Shown here: piece by piece, positions 18,622-32,000 of the stretch
Layout: every line of letters begins with the position of its first letter
Position numbering within the stretch: position 1 is the first letter of the stretch
NCBI GenBank assembly: GCA_037349105.1
Contig: JAYJMM010000119.1
Coordinates: 7,869,068 to 7,933,067 of the forward strand
Direction of reading: 5' to 3'
DNA length: 64,000 bases
Source of the DNA: Limnomonas spitsbergensis
Lineage: Eukaryota > Chlorophyta > Chlorophyceae > Chlamydomonadales
Notes under the pieces: model-generated
The model's database searches: none
What the model was told of the DNA's origin: nothing
What the model saw: the letters and a program-made list of their open reading frames with translations, nothing else
Translations under genes and position numbers: made by a program

Positions 18622-20805
18622 CCTGTGCGCCCCTGAGACAGGCCCCTTGCTGCCCCCTGCACCCTCTGTACCCCTGAGACAGGCCCCATGCTGCCCCCTG
18701 CACCCTCTGTACCCCTGAGACAGGCCCCTTGCTGCCCCCTGCACCCTCTGTGCCCCTGAGACAGGCCCCATGCTGCCCCCTGCACCCTCTGTACCCCTGA
18801 GACAGGCCCCATGCTGCCCCCTGCACCCTCTGTACCCCTGAGACAGGCCCCATGCTGCCCCCTGTACCCTCTGTACCCCTGAGACAGGCCCCATGATGCC
18901 CCCTGCACCCACTGTACCCCTGAGACATGCCCCATGCTGCCCCCTGTACCCTCTGTACCCCTGAGACAGCCCCCCTGATGCCCCCTGCACCCTCTGTACC
19001 CCTGAGACAGGCCCCCTGATGCCCCCTGTACCCTCTGTACCCCTGAGACAGGCCCCTTGCTGCCCCCTGCACCCTCTGTACCCCTGAGACAGGCCCCATG
19101 CTGCCCCCTGCACCCTCTGTAACCCTGAGACAGGCCCCATGCTGCCCCCTGCACCCTCTGTACCCCTGAGACAGGCCCCTTGCTGCCCCCTGCACCCTCT
19201 GTACCCCTGAGACAGGCCCCCTGATGCCCCCTGCACCCTCTGCACCCCTGAGACAGCCCCCCTGATGCCCCCGGCACCCTCTGTACCCCTGAGACAGACC
19301 CCCTGATGCCCCCTGTACCCTCTGAACCACTGAGACAGGCCCCATGCTGCCCACTGTACCCTCTGTACCCCTGAGACAGGCCCCATGCTGTCCCCTGCAC
19401 CCTCTGTACCCCTAAGACAGGCCCCATGCTGCCCCCTGCACCCTCTGTACCCCTGAGACAGGCCCCCTGATGCACCCTGTACCCTCTGTACCCCTGAGAC
19501 AGGCCCCATGCTGCCCCCTGCACCCTCTGTACCCTTGAGACAGGCCCCCTGAACCCCCTGTACCCTAGGTACCCCTAAGACAGCCCCCCTGATTCCCCCT
19601 GTACCCTATGTGCCCCTGAGACAGACCCCTTGCTGCCCCCTGTACCCAATGTACCCCTGAGACAGGCCCATTGCTGCCCCCTGTACCCTCTGTGCCCCTG
19701 AGACAGGCCCCATGCTGCCCCCTGCACCCTCTGTACCCCTAAGACAGCCCCCCTGATGCCCCCTGCACCCTTTGTTCCCCTGAAACAGACCCCCAGAAGC
19801 CCCCTGCACCCTCTGTACCCCTTAGACAGCCCCCCTGATGCCCCCTGTACCCTCTGTACCCCTGAGACAGGCCCCTTGCTGCCCCATGCACCCTCTGTAC
19901 CCCTTAGACAGCCCCCCTGATGCCCCCTGCACCCTCTGGTCCCCTGAGACAGACCCCCTGCTGCCCCCTGCGCCCTCTGTACCCCTTAGACAGCCCCCCT
20001 GATGCACCCTGCACCCTCTGTTCCCCTGAGACAGGCCCCCTGATGCCCCATGCACCCTCTGTACCCCTGAGACAGGCCCATTGCTGCTCCCTGCGCCCTC
20101 TGTACCCCTAAGACAGCCCCCCTGATGCCCCATGCACCCTCTGTTCCCCTGAGACAGGCCCCATGGTGCCACCTGCACCCTCTGTACCCCTTAGACAGCC
20201 CCCCTAATGCCCCCTGTACCCTCTGTACCCCTGAGACAGCCCCCCTGATGCCCCATGCACCCTATGTAACCCTGAGACAGCCCCCCTGATGCCCCCTGCA
20301 CCCTCTGCACCCCTTAGACAGCCCCCCTGATGCCCCCTGCACCCTCTGTACCCCTGAGACAGGCCCCCTGATGCCCCCTGCACCCTCTGTACCCCTGAGA
20401 CAGCCCCCCTGATGCCCCCTGCACCCTCTGTTCCCCTGAGACAGGCACCCTGATGCCCCATGCACCTTCTGTACCCCTGATACAGGCCCCCTGATGCCCC
20501 CTGCACCCTCTGTACCCCTGAGACAGCCCCCCTGATGCCCCCTGTACCCTCTGTACCCCTGAGACAGGCCCCATGCTGCACCCTGTACCCTCTGTACCCC
20601 TGAGACAGGCCCCATGCTGCCCCCTTGCACCCTCTGTACCCCTGAGACAGGCCCCATACTGCCCCCTGTACCCTCTGTACCCCTGAGACATGCCCCTTGC
20701 TGCCCCCTGTACCCTCTGTACCCCTGAGACAGACCCCCTGATGCCCCCTGCACCCTCTGTACCCCTGAGACAGGCCCATTGCTGCTCCCTGCGCCCTCTG
20801 TACCC

Positions 20806-23800
20806 CTAAGACAGCCCCCCTGATGCCTTATGCACCCTCTGTTCCCCTGAGACAGGCCCCCTGATGCCCCCTGCACCCTCTGTAACCCTGAGACAGCCCC
20901 CCTGATGCCCCCTGCACCCTCTGTACCCCTTAGACAGCCCCCCTGATGCCCCCTGCACCCTCTGTACCCCTGAGACAGGCCCCATGATGCCCCCTGCACC
21001 CTCTGTACCCCTAAAACAGCCCCCCTGATGCCCCCTGCACCCTCTGTTCCCCTGAGACAGGCACCCTGATGCCCCATTCACCCTCTGTACCCCTGAGACA
21101 GGCCCCCTGATGCCCCCTGCACCCTCTGTACCCCTGAGACAGCCCCCCTGATGCCCCCTGTACCCTCTGTACCCCTGAGACAGGCCCCATGCTGCACCCT
21201 GTACCCTCTGTACCCCAAAGACAGGCCCCATGCTGCCCCCTTGCACCCTCTGTACCCCTGAGACAGGCCCCATGCTGCCCCCTGTACCCTCTGTACCCCT
21301 GAGACATGCCCCTTGCTGCCCCCTGTACCCTCTGTACCCCTGAGGCAGGCCCCCTGATGCCCCCTGCACCCTCTGTACCCCTGAGACAGGCCCCATGATG
21401 CCCCCTGCACCCTCTGTACCCCTGAGACAGGCCCCATGATGCCCCCTGCACCCTCTGTACCCCTGAGACAGGCCCCCTGATGCCCCCTTTACCCTCTGTA
21501 CCCCTGAGACAGGCCCCCTGATGCCCCCTGCACCCTCTGTACCCCTTAGACAGGCCCCCTGATGCCCCGTGCACCCTCTGTACCCCTGAGACAGGCCCCC
21601 TGATGCCCCCTGCACCCTCTGTTCCCCTGAGACAGACCCCATGATGCCCCCTGCACCCTCTGTACCCCTTAGACAGCCCCCCTGATGCCCCCTGTACCCT
21701 CTGTACCCCTGAGACAGCCCCCCTGATGCCCCATGCACCCTCTGTAACCCTGAGACAGCCCCCCTGATGCCCCCTGCACCCTCTGCACCCCTTAGACAGG
21801 CCCCCTGATGCCCCCTGCACCCTCTGTACCCCTGAGACAGGCCCCCTGATGCCCCCTGCACCCTCTGTACCCCTAAAACAGCCCCCCTGATGCCCCCTGC
21901 ACCCTCTGTTCCCCTGAGACAGGCACCCTGATGCCCCATGCACCCTCTGTACCCCTGAGACAGGCCCCATACTGCCCCCTGCACCCTCTGTACCCCTGAG
22001 ACAGGCCCCCTGATGCCCCCTGTACCCTCTGTACCCCTGAGACAGGCCCCATGCTGCACCCTGTACCCTCTGTACTCCTGAGACAGGCCCCATGCTGCCC
22101 CCTTGCACCCTCTGTACCCCTGAGACAGGCCCCATACTGCCCCCTGTACCCTCTGTACCCCTGAGACATGCCCCTTGCTGCCCCCTGTACCCTCTGTACC
22201 CCTGAGACAGGCCCCCTGATGCCCCCTGCACCCTCTGTTCCCCTGAGACAGGCCCCATGATGCCCCCTGCACCCTCTGTACCCCTGAGACAGGCCCCATG
22301 ATGCCCCCTGCACCCTCTGTACCCCTGAGACAGGCCCCCTAATGCCCCCTGTACCCTCTGTACCCCTGAGACAGGCCCCATGATGCACCCTGTACCCCTG
22401 AGACATGCCCCATGCTGCCCCCTTGCACCCTCTGTACCCCTGAGACAGGCCCCATGATGCCCCCGGCACCCTCTGCACCCCTGAGACAGCCCCCCTGATG
22501 CCCCCTGTACCCTCTGTACCCCTAAGACAGGCCCCCTGGTGCCCCCTGCACCCTCTGTACCCCTTAGACAGGCCCCCTGATGCGCCCTGCACCCTCTGTT
22601 CCCCTGAGACAGACCCCCTGATGCCCCCTGCACCCTCTGTACCCCTTAAACAGGCCTCCTGATGTCCCCTGCACCCTCTGTACCCCTGAGACAGGCCCCC
22701 TGATGCCCCCTTTATCCTCTGTACCCCTGAGACAGGCCCCCTGATGCCCCTTGCACCCTCTGTACCCCTTAGACAGGCCCCCTGATGCCCCGTGCACCCT
22801 CTGTACCCCTGAGACAGGCCCCCTGATGCCCCCTGCACCCTCTGTTCCCCCGAGACAGACCCCATGCTGCCCCCTGCACCCTCTGTACCCCTGAGACAGG
22901 CCCCCTGATGCCCCCTGCACCCTCTGTACCCCTGAGACAGGCCCCTTGATGCCCCCTGTACCCTCTGTACCCCTGAGACAGGCCCCCTGATGCCCCCTGC
23001 ACCCTATGTACCCCTATGACAGGCCCCCTGATGCCCCCTGCACCCTCTGTACCCCTGAGACATGCCCCATGCTGCCCCCTGCACCCTCTGTACCCCTGAG
23101 ACAGGCCCCATGATGCCCCCTGCACCCTCTGTACCCCTGAGACAGGCCCCCTGATGCCCCCTGTACCCTAAGTACCCCTAAGAAAGCCCCCATGATGCCC
23201 CCGGCACCCTCTGCACCCCTGAGACAGCCCCCCTGATGCCCCCTGTACCCTCTGTACCCCTGAGACAGGCCCCCTGGTGCCCCCTGCACCCCCTGTACCC
23301 CTTAGACAGGCCCCCTGATGCGCCCTGCACCCTCTGTTCCCCTGAGACAGACCCCCTGATGCCCCCTGCACCCTCTGTACCCCTGAGACAGGCCCATTGC
23401 TGCTCCCTGCGCCCTCTGTACCCCTAAGACAGCCCCCCTGATGCCTTATGCACCCTCTGTTCCCCTGAGACAGGCCCCCTGATGCCCCCTGCACCCTCTG
23501 TAACCCTGAGACAGCCCCCCTGATACCCCCTGCACCCTCTGTACCCCTTAGACAGCCCCCCTGATGCCCCCTGCACCCTCTGTACCCCTGAGACAGGCCC
23601 CATGATGCCCCCTGCACCCTCTGTACCCCTAAAACAGCCCCCCTGATGCCCCCTGCACCCTCTGTTCCCCTGAGACAGGCACCCTGATGCCCCATTCACC
23701 CTCTGTACCCCTGAGACAGGCCCCCTGATGGCCCCTGCACCCTCTGTACCCCTGAGACAGCCCCCCTGATGCCCCCTGTACCCTCTGTACCCCTGAGACA

Positions 23801-26040
23801 GGCCCCATGCTGCACCCTGTACCCTCTGTACCCCAGAGACAGGCCCCATGCTGCCCCCTTGCACCCTCTGTACCCCTGAGACAGGCCCCATGCTGCCCCC
23901 TGTACCCTCTGTACCCCTGAGACATGCCCCTTGCTGCCCCCTGTACCCTCTGTACCCCTGAGACAGGCCCCCTGATGCCCCCTGCACCCTCTGTACCCCT
24001 GAGACAGGCCCCATGATGCCCCCTGCACCCTCTGTACCCCTGAGACAGGCCCCATGATGCCCCCTGCACCCTCTGTACCCCTGAGACAGGCCCCCTGATG
24101 CCCCCTTTACCCTCTGTACCCCTGAGACAGGCCCCCTGATGCCCCCTGCACCCTCTGTACCCCTTAGACAGGCCCCCTGATGCCCCGTGCACCCTCTGTA
24201 CCCCTGAGACAGGCCCCCTGATGCCCCCTGCACCCTCTGTTCCCCTGAGACAGACCCCATGATGCCCCCTGCACCCTCTGTACCCCTTAGACAGCCCCCC
24301 TGATGCCCCCTGTACCCTCTGTACCCCTGAGACAGCCCCCCTGATGCCCCATGCACCCTCTGTAACCCTGAGACAGCCCCCCTGATGCCCCCTGCACCCT
24401 CTGCACCCCTTAGACAGGCCCCCTGATGCCCCCTGCACCCTCTGTACCCCTGAGACAGGCCCCCTGATGCCCCCTGCACCCTCTGTACCCCTAAAATAGC
24501 CCCCCTGATGCCCCCTGCACCCTCTGTTCCCCTGAGACAGGCCCCCTGATGCCCCCTGCACCCTCTGTACCCCTGAGACAGCCCCCCTGATGCCCCCTGT
24601 ACCCTCTGTACCCCTGAGACAGGCCCCATGCTGCACCCTGTACCCTCTGTACCCCTGAGACAGGCCCCATGCTGCCCCCTTGCACCCTCTGTACCCCTGA
24701 GACAGGCCCCATACTGCCCCCTGTACCCTCTGTACCCCTGAGACATGCCCCTTGCTGCCCCCTGTACCCTCTGTACCCCTGAGACAGGCCCCCTGATGCC
24801 CCCTGCACCCTCTGTACCCCTGAGACAGGCCCCATGATGCCCCCTGCACCCTCTGTACCCCTGAGACAGGCCCCATGATGCCCCCTGCACCCTCTGTACC
24901 CCTGAGACAGGCCCCATGATGCCCCCTGCACCCTCTGTACCCCTGAGACAGGCCCCCTAATGCACCCTGTAACCTCTGTACCCCTGAGACAGGCCCCATG
25001 ATGCACCCTGTACCCCTGAGACATGCCCCATGCTGCCCCCTTGCACCCTCTGTACCCCTGAGACAGGCCCCATGATGCCCCCGGCACCCTCTGCACCCCT
25101 GAGACAGCCCCCCTGATGCCCCCTGTACCCTCTGTACCCCTAAGACAGGCCCCCTGGTGCCCCCTGCACCCTCTGTACCCCTTAGACAGGCCCCCTGATG
25201 CGCCCTGCACCCTCTGTTCCCCTGAGACAGACCCCCTGATGCCCCCTGCACCCTCTGTACCCCTTAAACAGGCCTCCTGATGCCCCCTGCACCCTCTGTA
25301 CCCCTGAGACAGGCCCCCTGATGCCCCCTGCACCCTCTGTACCCCTAAAACAGCCCCCCTGATGCCCCCTGCACCCTCTGTTCCCCTGAGACAGGCACCC
25401 TGATGCCCCATTCACCCTCTGTACCCCTGAGACAGGCCCCCTGATGCCCCCTGCACCCTCTGTACCCCTGAGACAGGCCCCCTGATGCCCCCTGCACCCT
25501 CTGTACCCATGAGACAGCCCCCCTGATGCCCCCTGCACCCTCTGTACCCCTGAGACAGGCCCCATGATGCCCCCTGCACCCTCTGTACCCCTAAAACAGC
25601 CCCCCTGATGCCCCCTGCACCCTCTGTTCCCCTGAGACAGGCACCCTGATGCCCCATTCACCCTCTGTACCCCTGAGACAGGCCCCCTGATGCCCCCTGC
25701 ACCCTCTGTACCCCTGAGACAGCCCCCCTGATGCCCCCTGTACCCTCTGTACCCCTGAGACAGGCCCCATGCTGCACCCTGTACCCTCTGTACCCCAGAG
25801 ACAGGCCCCATGCTGCCCCCTTGCACCCTCTGTACCCCTGAGACAGGCCCCATGCTGCCCCCTGTACCCTCTGTACCCCTGAGACATGCCCCTTGCTGCC
25901 CCCTGTACCCTCTGTACCCCTGAGACAGGCCCCCTGATGCCCCCTGCACCCTCTGTACCCCTGAGACAGGCCCCATGATGCCCCCTGCACCCTCTGTACC
26001 CCTGAGACAGGCCCCATGATGCCCCCTGCACCCTCTGTAC
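20806..26040. repeat. Higher-order repeat, about 2,618-bp period
   Basis: Blocks of about 64 units recur almost unchanged with an offset of 2,618 bp. The marker GATGCCTTATGCACC lies at about 20822 and 23440, and GATGCCCCATTCACC at about 21069 and 23687. Minus-strand ORFs of identical length (497 and 540 codons) begin at both offsets. A shorter partial copy follows at an offset of about 1,962 bp. Confidence 0.85.
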
Positions 26041-29000
26041 CCCTGAGACAGGCCCCCTGATGCCCCCTTTATCCTCTGTACCCCTGAGACAGGCCCCCTG
26101 ATGCCCCTTGCACCCTCTGTACCCCTTAGACAGGCCCCTGATGCCCCGTGCACCCTCTGTACCCCTGAGACAGGCCCCCTGATGCCCCCTGCACCCTCTG
26201 TTCCCCCGAGACAGACCCCATGCTGCCCCCTGCACCCTCTGTACCCCTGAGACAGGCCCCCTGATGCCCCCTGCACCCTCTGTACCCCTGAGACAGGCCC
26301 CTTGATGCCCCCTGTACCCTCTGTACCCCTGAGACAGGCCCCCTGATGCCCCCTGCACCCTATGTACCCCTATGACAGGCCCCCTGATGCCCCCTGCACC
26401 CTCTGTACCCCTGAGACATGCCCCATGATGCCCCCTGCACCCTCTGTACCCCTAAAACAGCCCCATGCTGCCCCTTGCACCCTCTGTACCCCTGAGACAG
26501 GCCCCCTGATGCCCCCTGTACCCTAAGTACCCCTAAGAAAGCCCCCATGATGCCCCCGGCACCCTCTGCACCCCTGAGACAGCCCCCCTGATGCCCCCTG
26601 TACCCTCTGTACCCCTGAGACAGGCCCCCTGGTGCCCCCTGCACCCCCTGTACCCCTTAGACAGGCCCCCTGATGCGCCCTGCACCCTCTGTTCCCCTGA
26701 GACAGACCCCCTGATGCCCCCTGCACCCTCTGTACCCCTGAGACAGGCCCATTGCTGCTCCCTGCGCCCTCTGTACCCCTAAGACAGCCCCCCTGATGCC
26801 TTATGCACCCTCTGTTCCCCTGAGACAGGCCCCCTGATGCCCCCTGCACCCTCTGTAACCCTGAGACAGCCCCCCTGATACCCCCTGCACCCTCTGTACC
26901 CCTTAGACATCCCCCCTGATGCCCCTTGCACCCTCTGTACCCCTGAGACAGGCCCCATGATGCCCCCTGCACCCTCTGTACCCCTAAAACAGCCCCCCTG
27001 ATGCCCCCTGCACCCTCTGTTCCCCTGAGACAGGCACCCTGATGCCCCATTCACCCTCTGTACCCCTGAGACAGGCCCCCTGATGCCCCCTGCACCCTCT
27101 GTACCCCTGAGACAGCCCCCCTGATGCCCCCTGTACCCTCTGTACCCCTGAGACAGGCCCCATGCTGCACCCTGTACCCTCTGTACCCCAGAGACAGGCC
27201 CCATGCTGCCCCCTTGCACCCTCTGTACCCCTGAGACAGGCCCCATGCTGCCCCCTGTACCCTCTGTACCCCTGAGACATGCCCCTTGCTGCCCCCTGTA
27301 CCCTCTGTACCCCTGAGACAGGCCCCCTGATGCCCCCTGCACCCTCTGTACCCCTGAGACAGGCCCCATGATGCCCCCTTTACCCTCTGTACCCCTGAGA
27401 CAGGCCCCCTAATGCCCCCTGTACCCTCTGTACCCATGAGACAGGCCCCATGATGCACCCTTGCACCCTCTGTACCCCTGAGACAGGCCCCATGATGCCC
27501 CCGGCACCCTCTGCACCCCTGAGACAGCCCCCCTGATGCCCCCTGCACCCTCTGTACCCCTGAGACAGGCCCCATGATGCCCCCTGCACCCTCTGTACCC
27601 CTGAGACAGGCCCCATGATGCCCCCTGCACCCTCTGTTCCCCTGAGACAGACCCCCTGATGCCCCCTGCACCCTCTGTACCCCTTAAACAGGCCTCCTGA
27701 TGCCCCCTGCACCCTCTGTACCCCTTAAACAGGCCCCATGATGCCCCCTGCACCCTCTGTACCCCTAAAACAGCCCCCCTGATGCCCCCTGCACCCTCTG
27801 TTCCCCTGAGACAGGCACCCTCATGCCCCATTCACCCTCTGTACCCCTGAGAGAGGCCCCCTGATGCCCCCTGCACCCTCTGTACCCCTGAGACAGCCCC
27901 CCTGATGCCCCCTGTACCCTCTGTACCCCTGAGACAGGCCCCATGCTGCACCCTGTACCCTCTGTACCCCTGAGACAGGCCCCATGCTGCACCCTGTACC
28001 CTCTGTACCCCTGAGACAGGCCCCATGCTGCCCCCTTGCACCCTCTGTACCCCTGAGACAGGCCCCATACTGCCCCCTGTACCCTCTGTACCCCTGAGAC
28101 ATGCCCCTTGCTGCCCCCTGTACCCTCTGTACCCCTGAGACAGGCCCCCTGATGCCCCCTGCACCCTCTGTACCCCTGAGACAGGCCCCATGATGCCCCC
28201 TGCACCCTCTGTACCCCTGAGACAGGCCCCATGATGCCCCCTGCACCCTCTGTACCCCTGAGACAGGCCCCCTAATGCCCCCTGTACCCTCTGTACCCCT
28301 GAGACAGGCCCCATGATGCACCCTGTACCCCTGAGACATGCCCCATGCTGCCCCCTTGCACCCTCTGTACCCCTGAGACAGCCCCCCTGATGCCCCCTGC
28401 ACCCTCTGTACCCCTGAGACAGGCCCCATGCTGCACCCTGTACCCTCTGTACCCCTGAGACAGGCCCCATGCTGCCCCCTTGCACCCTCTGTACCCCTGA
28501 GACAGGCCCCATACTGCCCCCTGTACCCTCTGTACCCCTGAGACATGCCCCTTGCTGCCCCCTGTACCCTCTGTACCCCTGAGACAGGCCCCCTGATGCC
28601 CCCTGCACCCTCTGTACCCCTGAGACAGGCCCCATGATGCCCCCTGCACCCTCTGTACCCCTGAGACATGCCCCATGATGCCCCCGGCACCCTCTGCACC
28701 CCTGAGACAGCCCCCCTGATGCCCCCTGTACCCTCTGTACTCCTAAGACAGGCCCCCTGGTGCCCCCTGCACCCTCTGTACCCCTTAGACAGGCCCCCTG
28801 ATGCGCCCTGCACCCTCTGTTCCCCTGAGACAGACCCCCTGATGCCCCCTGCACCCTCTGTACCCCTTAAACAGGCCTCCTGATGCCCCCTGCACCCTCT
28901 GTACCCCTGAGACAGGCCCCATGATGCCCCCTGCACCCTCTGTACCCCTAAAACAGCCCCCCTGATGCCCCCTGCACCCTCTGTTCCCCTGAGACAGGCA

Positions 29001-32000
29001 CCCTGATGCCCCATTCACCCTCTGTACCCCTGAGACAGGCCCCCTGATGCCCCCTGCACCCTCTGTACCCCTGAGACAGCCCCCCTGATGCCCCCTGTAC
29101 CCTCTGTACCCCTGAGACAGGCCCCCTGATGCCCCGTGCACCCTCTGTACCCCTTAGACAGCCCCCCTGATGCCCCCTGCACCCTCTGTACCCCTGAGAC
29201 AGGCCCCATGATGCCCCCTGCACCCTCTGTACCCCTAAAACAGCCCCCCTGATGCCCCCTGCACCCTCTGTACCCCTGAGACAGGCCCCCTGATGCCCCC
29301 TGCACCCTCTGTACCCCTGAGACAGGCCCCCTGATGCCCCCTGCACCCTCTGTACCCCTGAGACAGCCCCCCTGATGCCCCCTGCACCCTCTGTACCCCT
29401 GAGACAGGCCCCATGATGCCCCCTGGACCCTCTGTACCCCTAAAACAGCCCCCCTGATGCCCCCTGCACCCTCTGTTCCCCTGAGACAGGCACCCTGATG
29501 CCCCATTCACCCTCTGTACCCCTGAGACAGGCCCCCTGATGCCCCCTGCACCCTCTGTACCCCTGAGACAGCCCCCCTGATGCCCCCTGTACCCTCTGTA
29601 CCCCTGAGACAGACCCCATGCTGCACCCTGTACCCTCTGTACCCCAGAGACAGGCCCCATGCTGCCCCCTTGCACCCTCTGTACCCCTGAGACAGGCCCC
29701 ATGCTGCCCCCTGTACCCTCTGTACCCCTGAGACATGCCCCTTGCTGCCCCCTGTACCCTCTGTACCCCTGAGACAGGCCCCCTGATGCCCCCTGCACCC
29801 TCTGTACCCCTGAGACAGGCCCCATGATGCCCCCTGCACCCTCTGTACCCCTGAGACAGGCCCCATGATGCCCCCTGCACCCTCTGTACCCCTGAGACAG
29901 GCCCCCTGATGCCCCCTTTACCCTCTGTACCCCTGAGACAGGCCCCCTGATGCCCCGTGCACCCTCTGTACCCCTGAGACAGGCCCCCTGATGCCCCCTG
30001 CACCCTCTGTTCCCCTGAGACAGACCCCATGATGCCCCCTGCACCCTCTGTACCCCTTAGACAGCCCCCCTGATGCCCCCTGTACCCTCTGTACCCCTGA
30101 GACAGCCCCCCTGATGCCCCATGCACCCTCTGTACCCCTGAGACAGGGCCCCCCTGATGCCCCCTGCACCCTCTGCACCCCTTAGACAGGCCCCCTGATG
30201 CCCCCTGCACCCTCTGTACCCCTGAGACAGGCCCCATGATGCCCCCTGCACCCTCTGTACCCCTGAGACAGGCCCCATGATGCCCCCTGCACCCTCTGTA
30301 CCCCTGAGACAGGCCCCCTGATGCCCCATTTACCCTCTGTACCCCTGATACAGGCCCCCTGATGCCCCCTGCACCCTCTGTACCCCTTAGACAGGCCCCC
30401 TGATGCCCCGTGCACCCTCTGTACCCCTGAGACAGGCCCCCTGATGCCCCCTGCACCCTCTGTTCCCCTGAGACAGACCCCATGATGCCCCCTGCACCCT
30501 CTGTACCCCTTAGACAGCCCCCCTGATGCCCCCTGTACCCTCTGTACCCCTGAGACAGCCCCCATGATGCCCCATGCACCCTCTGTACCCCTGAGACAGG
30601 GCCCCCCTGATGCCCCCTGCACCCTCTGCACCCCTTAGACAGGCCCCCTGATGCCCCCTGCACCCTCTGTACCCCTGAGACAGGCCCCCTGATGCCCCCT
30701 GCACCCTCTGTACCCCTAAAACAGCCCCCCTGATGCCCCCTGCACCCTCTGTTCCCCTGAGACAGGCACCCTGATGCCCCCTGCACCCTCTGTACCCCTG
30801 AGACAGCCCCCCTGATGCCCCCTGTACCCTCTGTACCCCTGAGACAGGCCCCATGCTGCACCCTGTACCCTCTGTACCCCTGAGACAGGCCCCATGCTGC
30901 CCCCTTGCACCCTCTGTACCCCTGAGACAGGCCCCATACTGCCCCCTGTACCCTCTGTACCCCTGAGACATGCCCCTTGCTGCCCCCTGTACCCTCTGTA
31001 CCCCTGAGACAGGCCCCCTGATGCCCCCTGCACCCTCTGTACCCCTGAGACATGCCCCTTGCTGCCCCCTGCACCCTCTGTACCCCTGAGACAGGCCCCA
31101 TGATGCCCCCTGCACCCTCTGTACCCCTGAGACAGGCCCCCTAATGCCCCCTGTACCCTCTGTACCCCTGAGACAGGCCCCATGATGCACCCTGTACCCC
31201 TGAGACATGCCCCATGCTGCCCCCTTGCACCCTCTGTACCCCTGAGACAGGCCCCATGATGCCCCCGGCACCCTCTGCACCCCTGAGACAGCCCCCCTGA
31301 TGCCCCCTGTACCCTCTGTACTCCTAAGACAGGCCCCCTGGTGCCCCCTGCACCCTCTGTACCCCTTAGACAGGCCCCCTGATGCGCCCTGCACCCTCTG
31401 TTCCCCTGAGACAGACCCCCTGATGCCCCCTGCACCCTCTGTACCCCTTAAACAGGCCTCCTGATGCCCCCTGCACCCTCTGTACCCCTGAGACAGGCCC
31501 CATGATGCCCCCTGCACCCTCTGTACCCCTAAAACAGCCCCCCTGATGCCCCCTGCACCCTCTGTTCCCCTGAGACAGGCACCCTGATGCCCCATTCACC
31601 CTCTGTACCCCTGAGACAGGCCCCCTGATGCCCCCTGCACCCTCTGTACCCCTGAGACAGGCCCCATGCTGCACCCTGTACCCTCTGTACCCCAGAGACA
31701 GGCCCCATGCTGCCCCCTTGCACCCTCTGTACCCCTGAGACAGGCCCCATGCTGCCCCCTGTACCCTCTGTACCCCTGAGACAGGCCCCCTGCTGCCCCT
31801 TGCACCCTCTGTACCCCTGAGACAGGCCCCCTGATGCCCCCTGTACCCTAAGTACCCCTAAGAAAGCCCCCCTGATGCCCCCTGTACCCTCTGTACCCCT
31901 GAGACAGGCCCCCTGATGCCCCCTGCACCCTCTGTACCCCTGATAAAGGCCCCCTGATGCCCCCTGTACCCTCTGTACCCCTGAGACAGGCCCCCTGATG

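Noticed and set aside
23236..23427. Recurring 63-codon proline-rich plus-strand ORF (also near 26591, 32080, 35944 and 48059)
   Set aside because: Identical copies recur with the higher-order repeat blocks and are read from the same units. They are repeat shadows, not a gene family.
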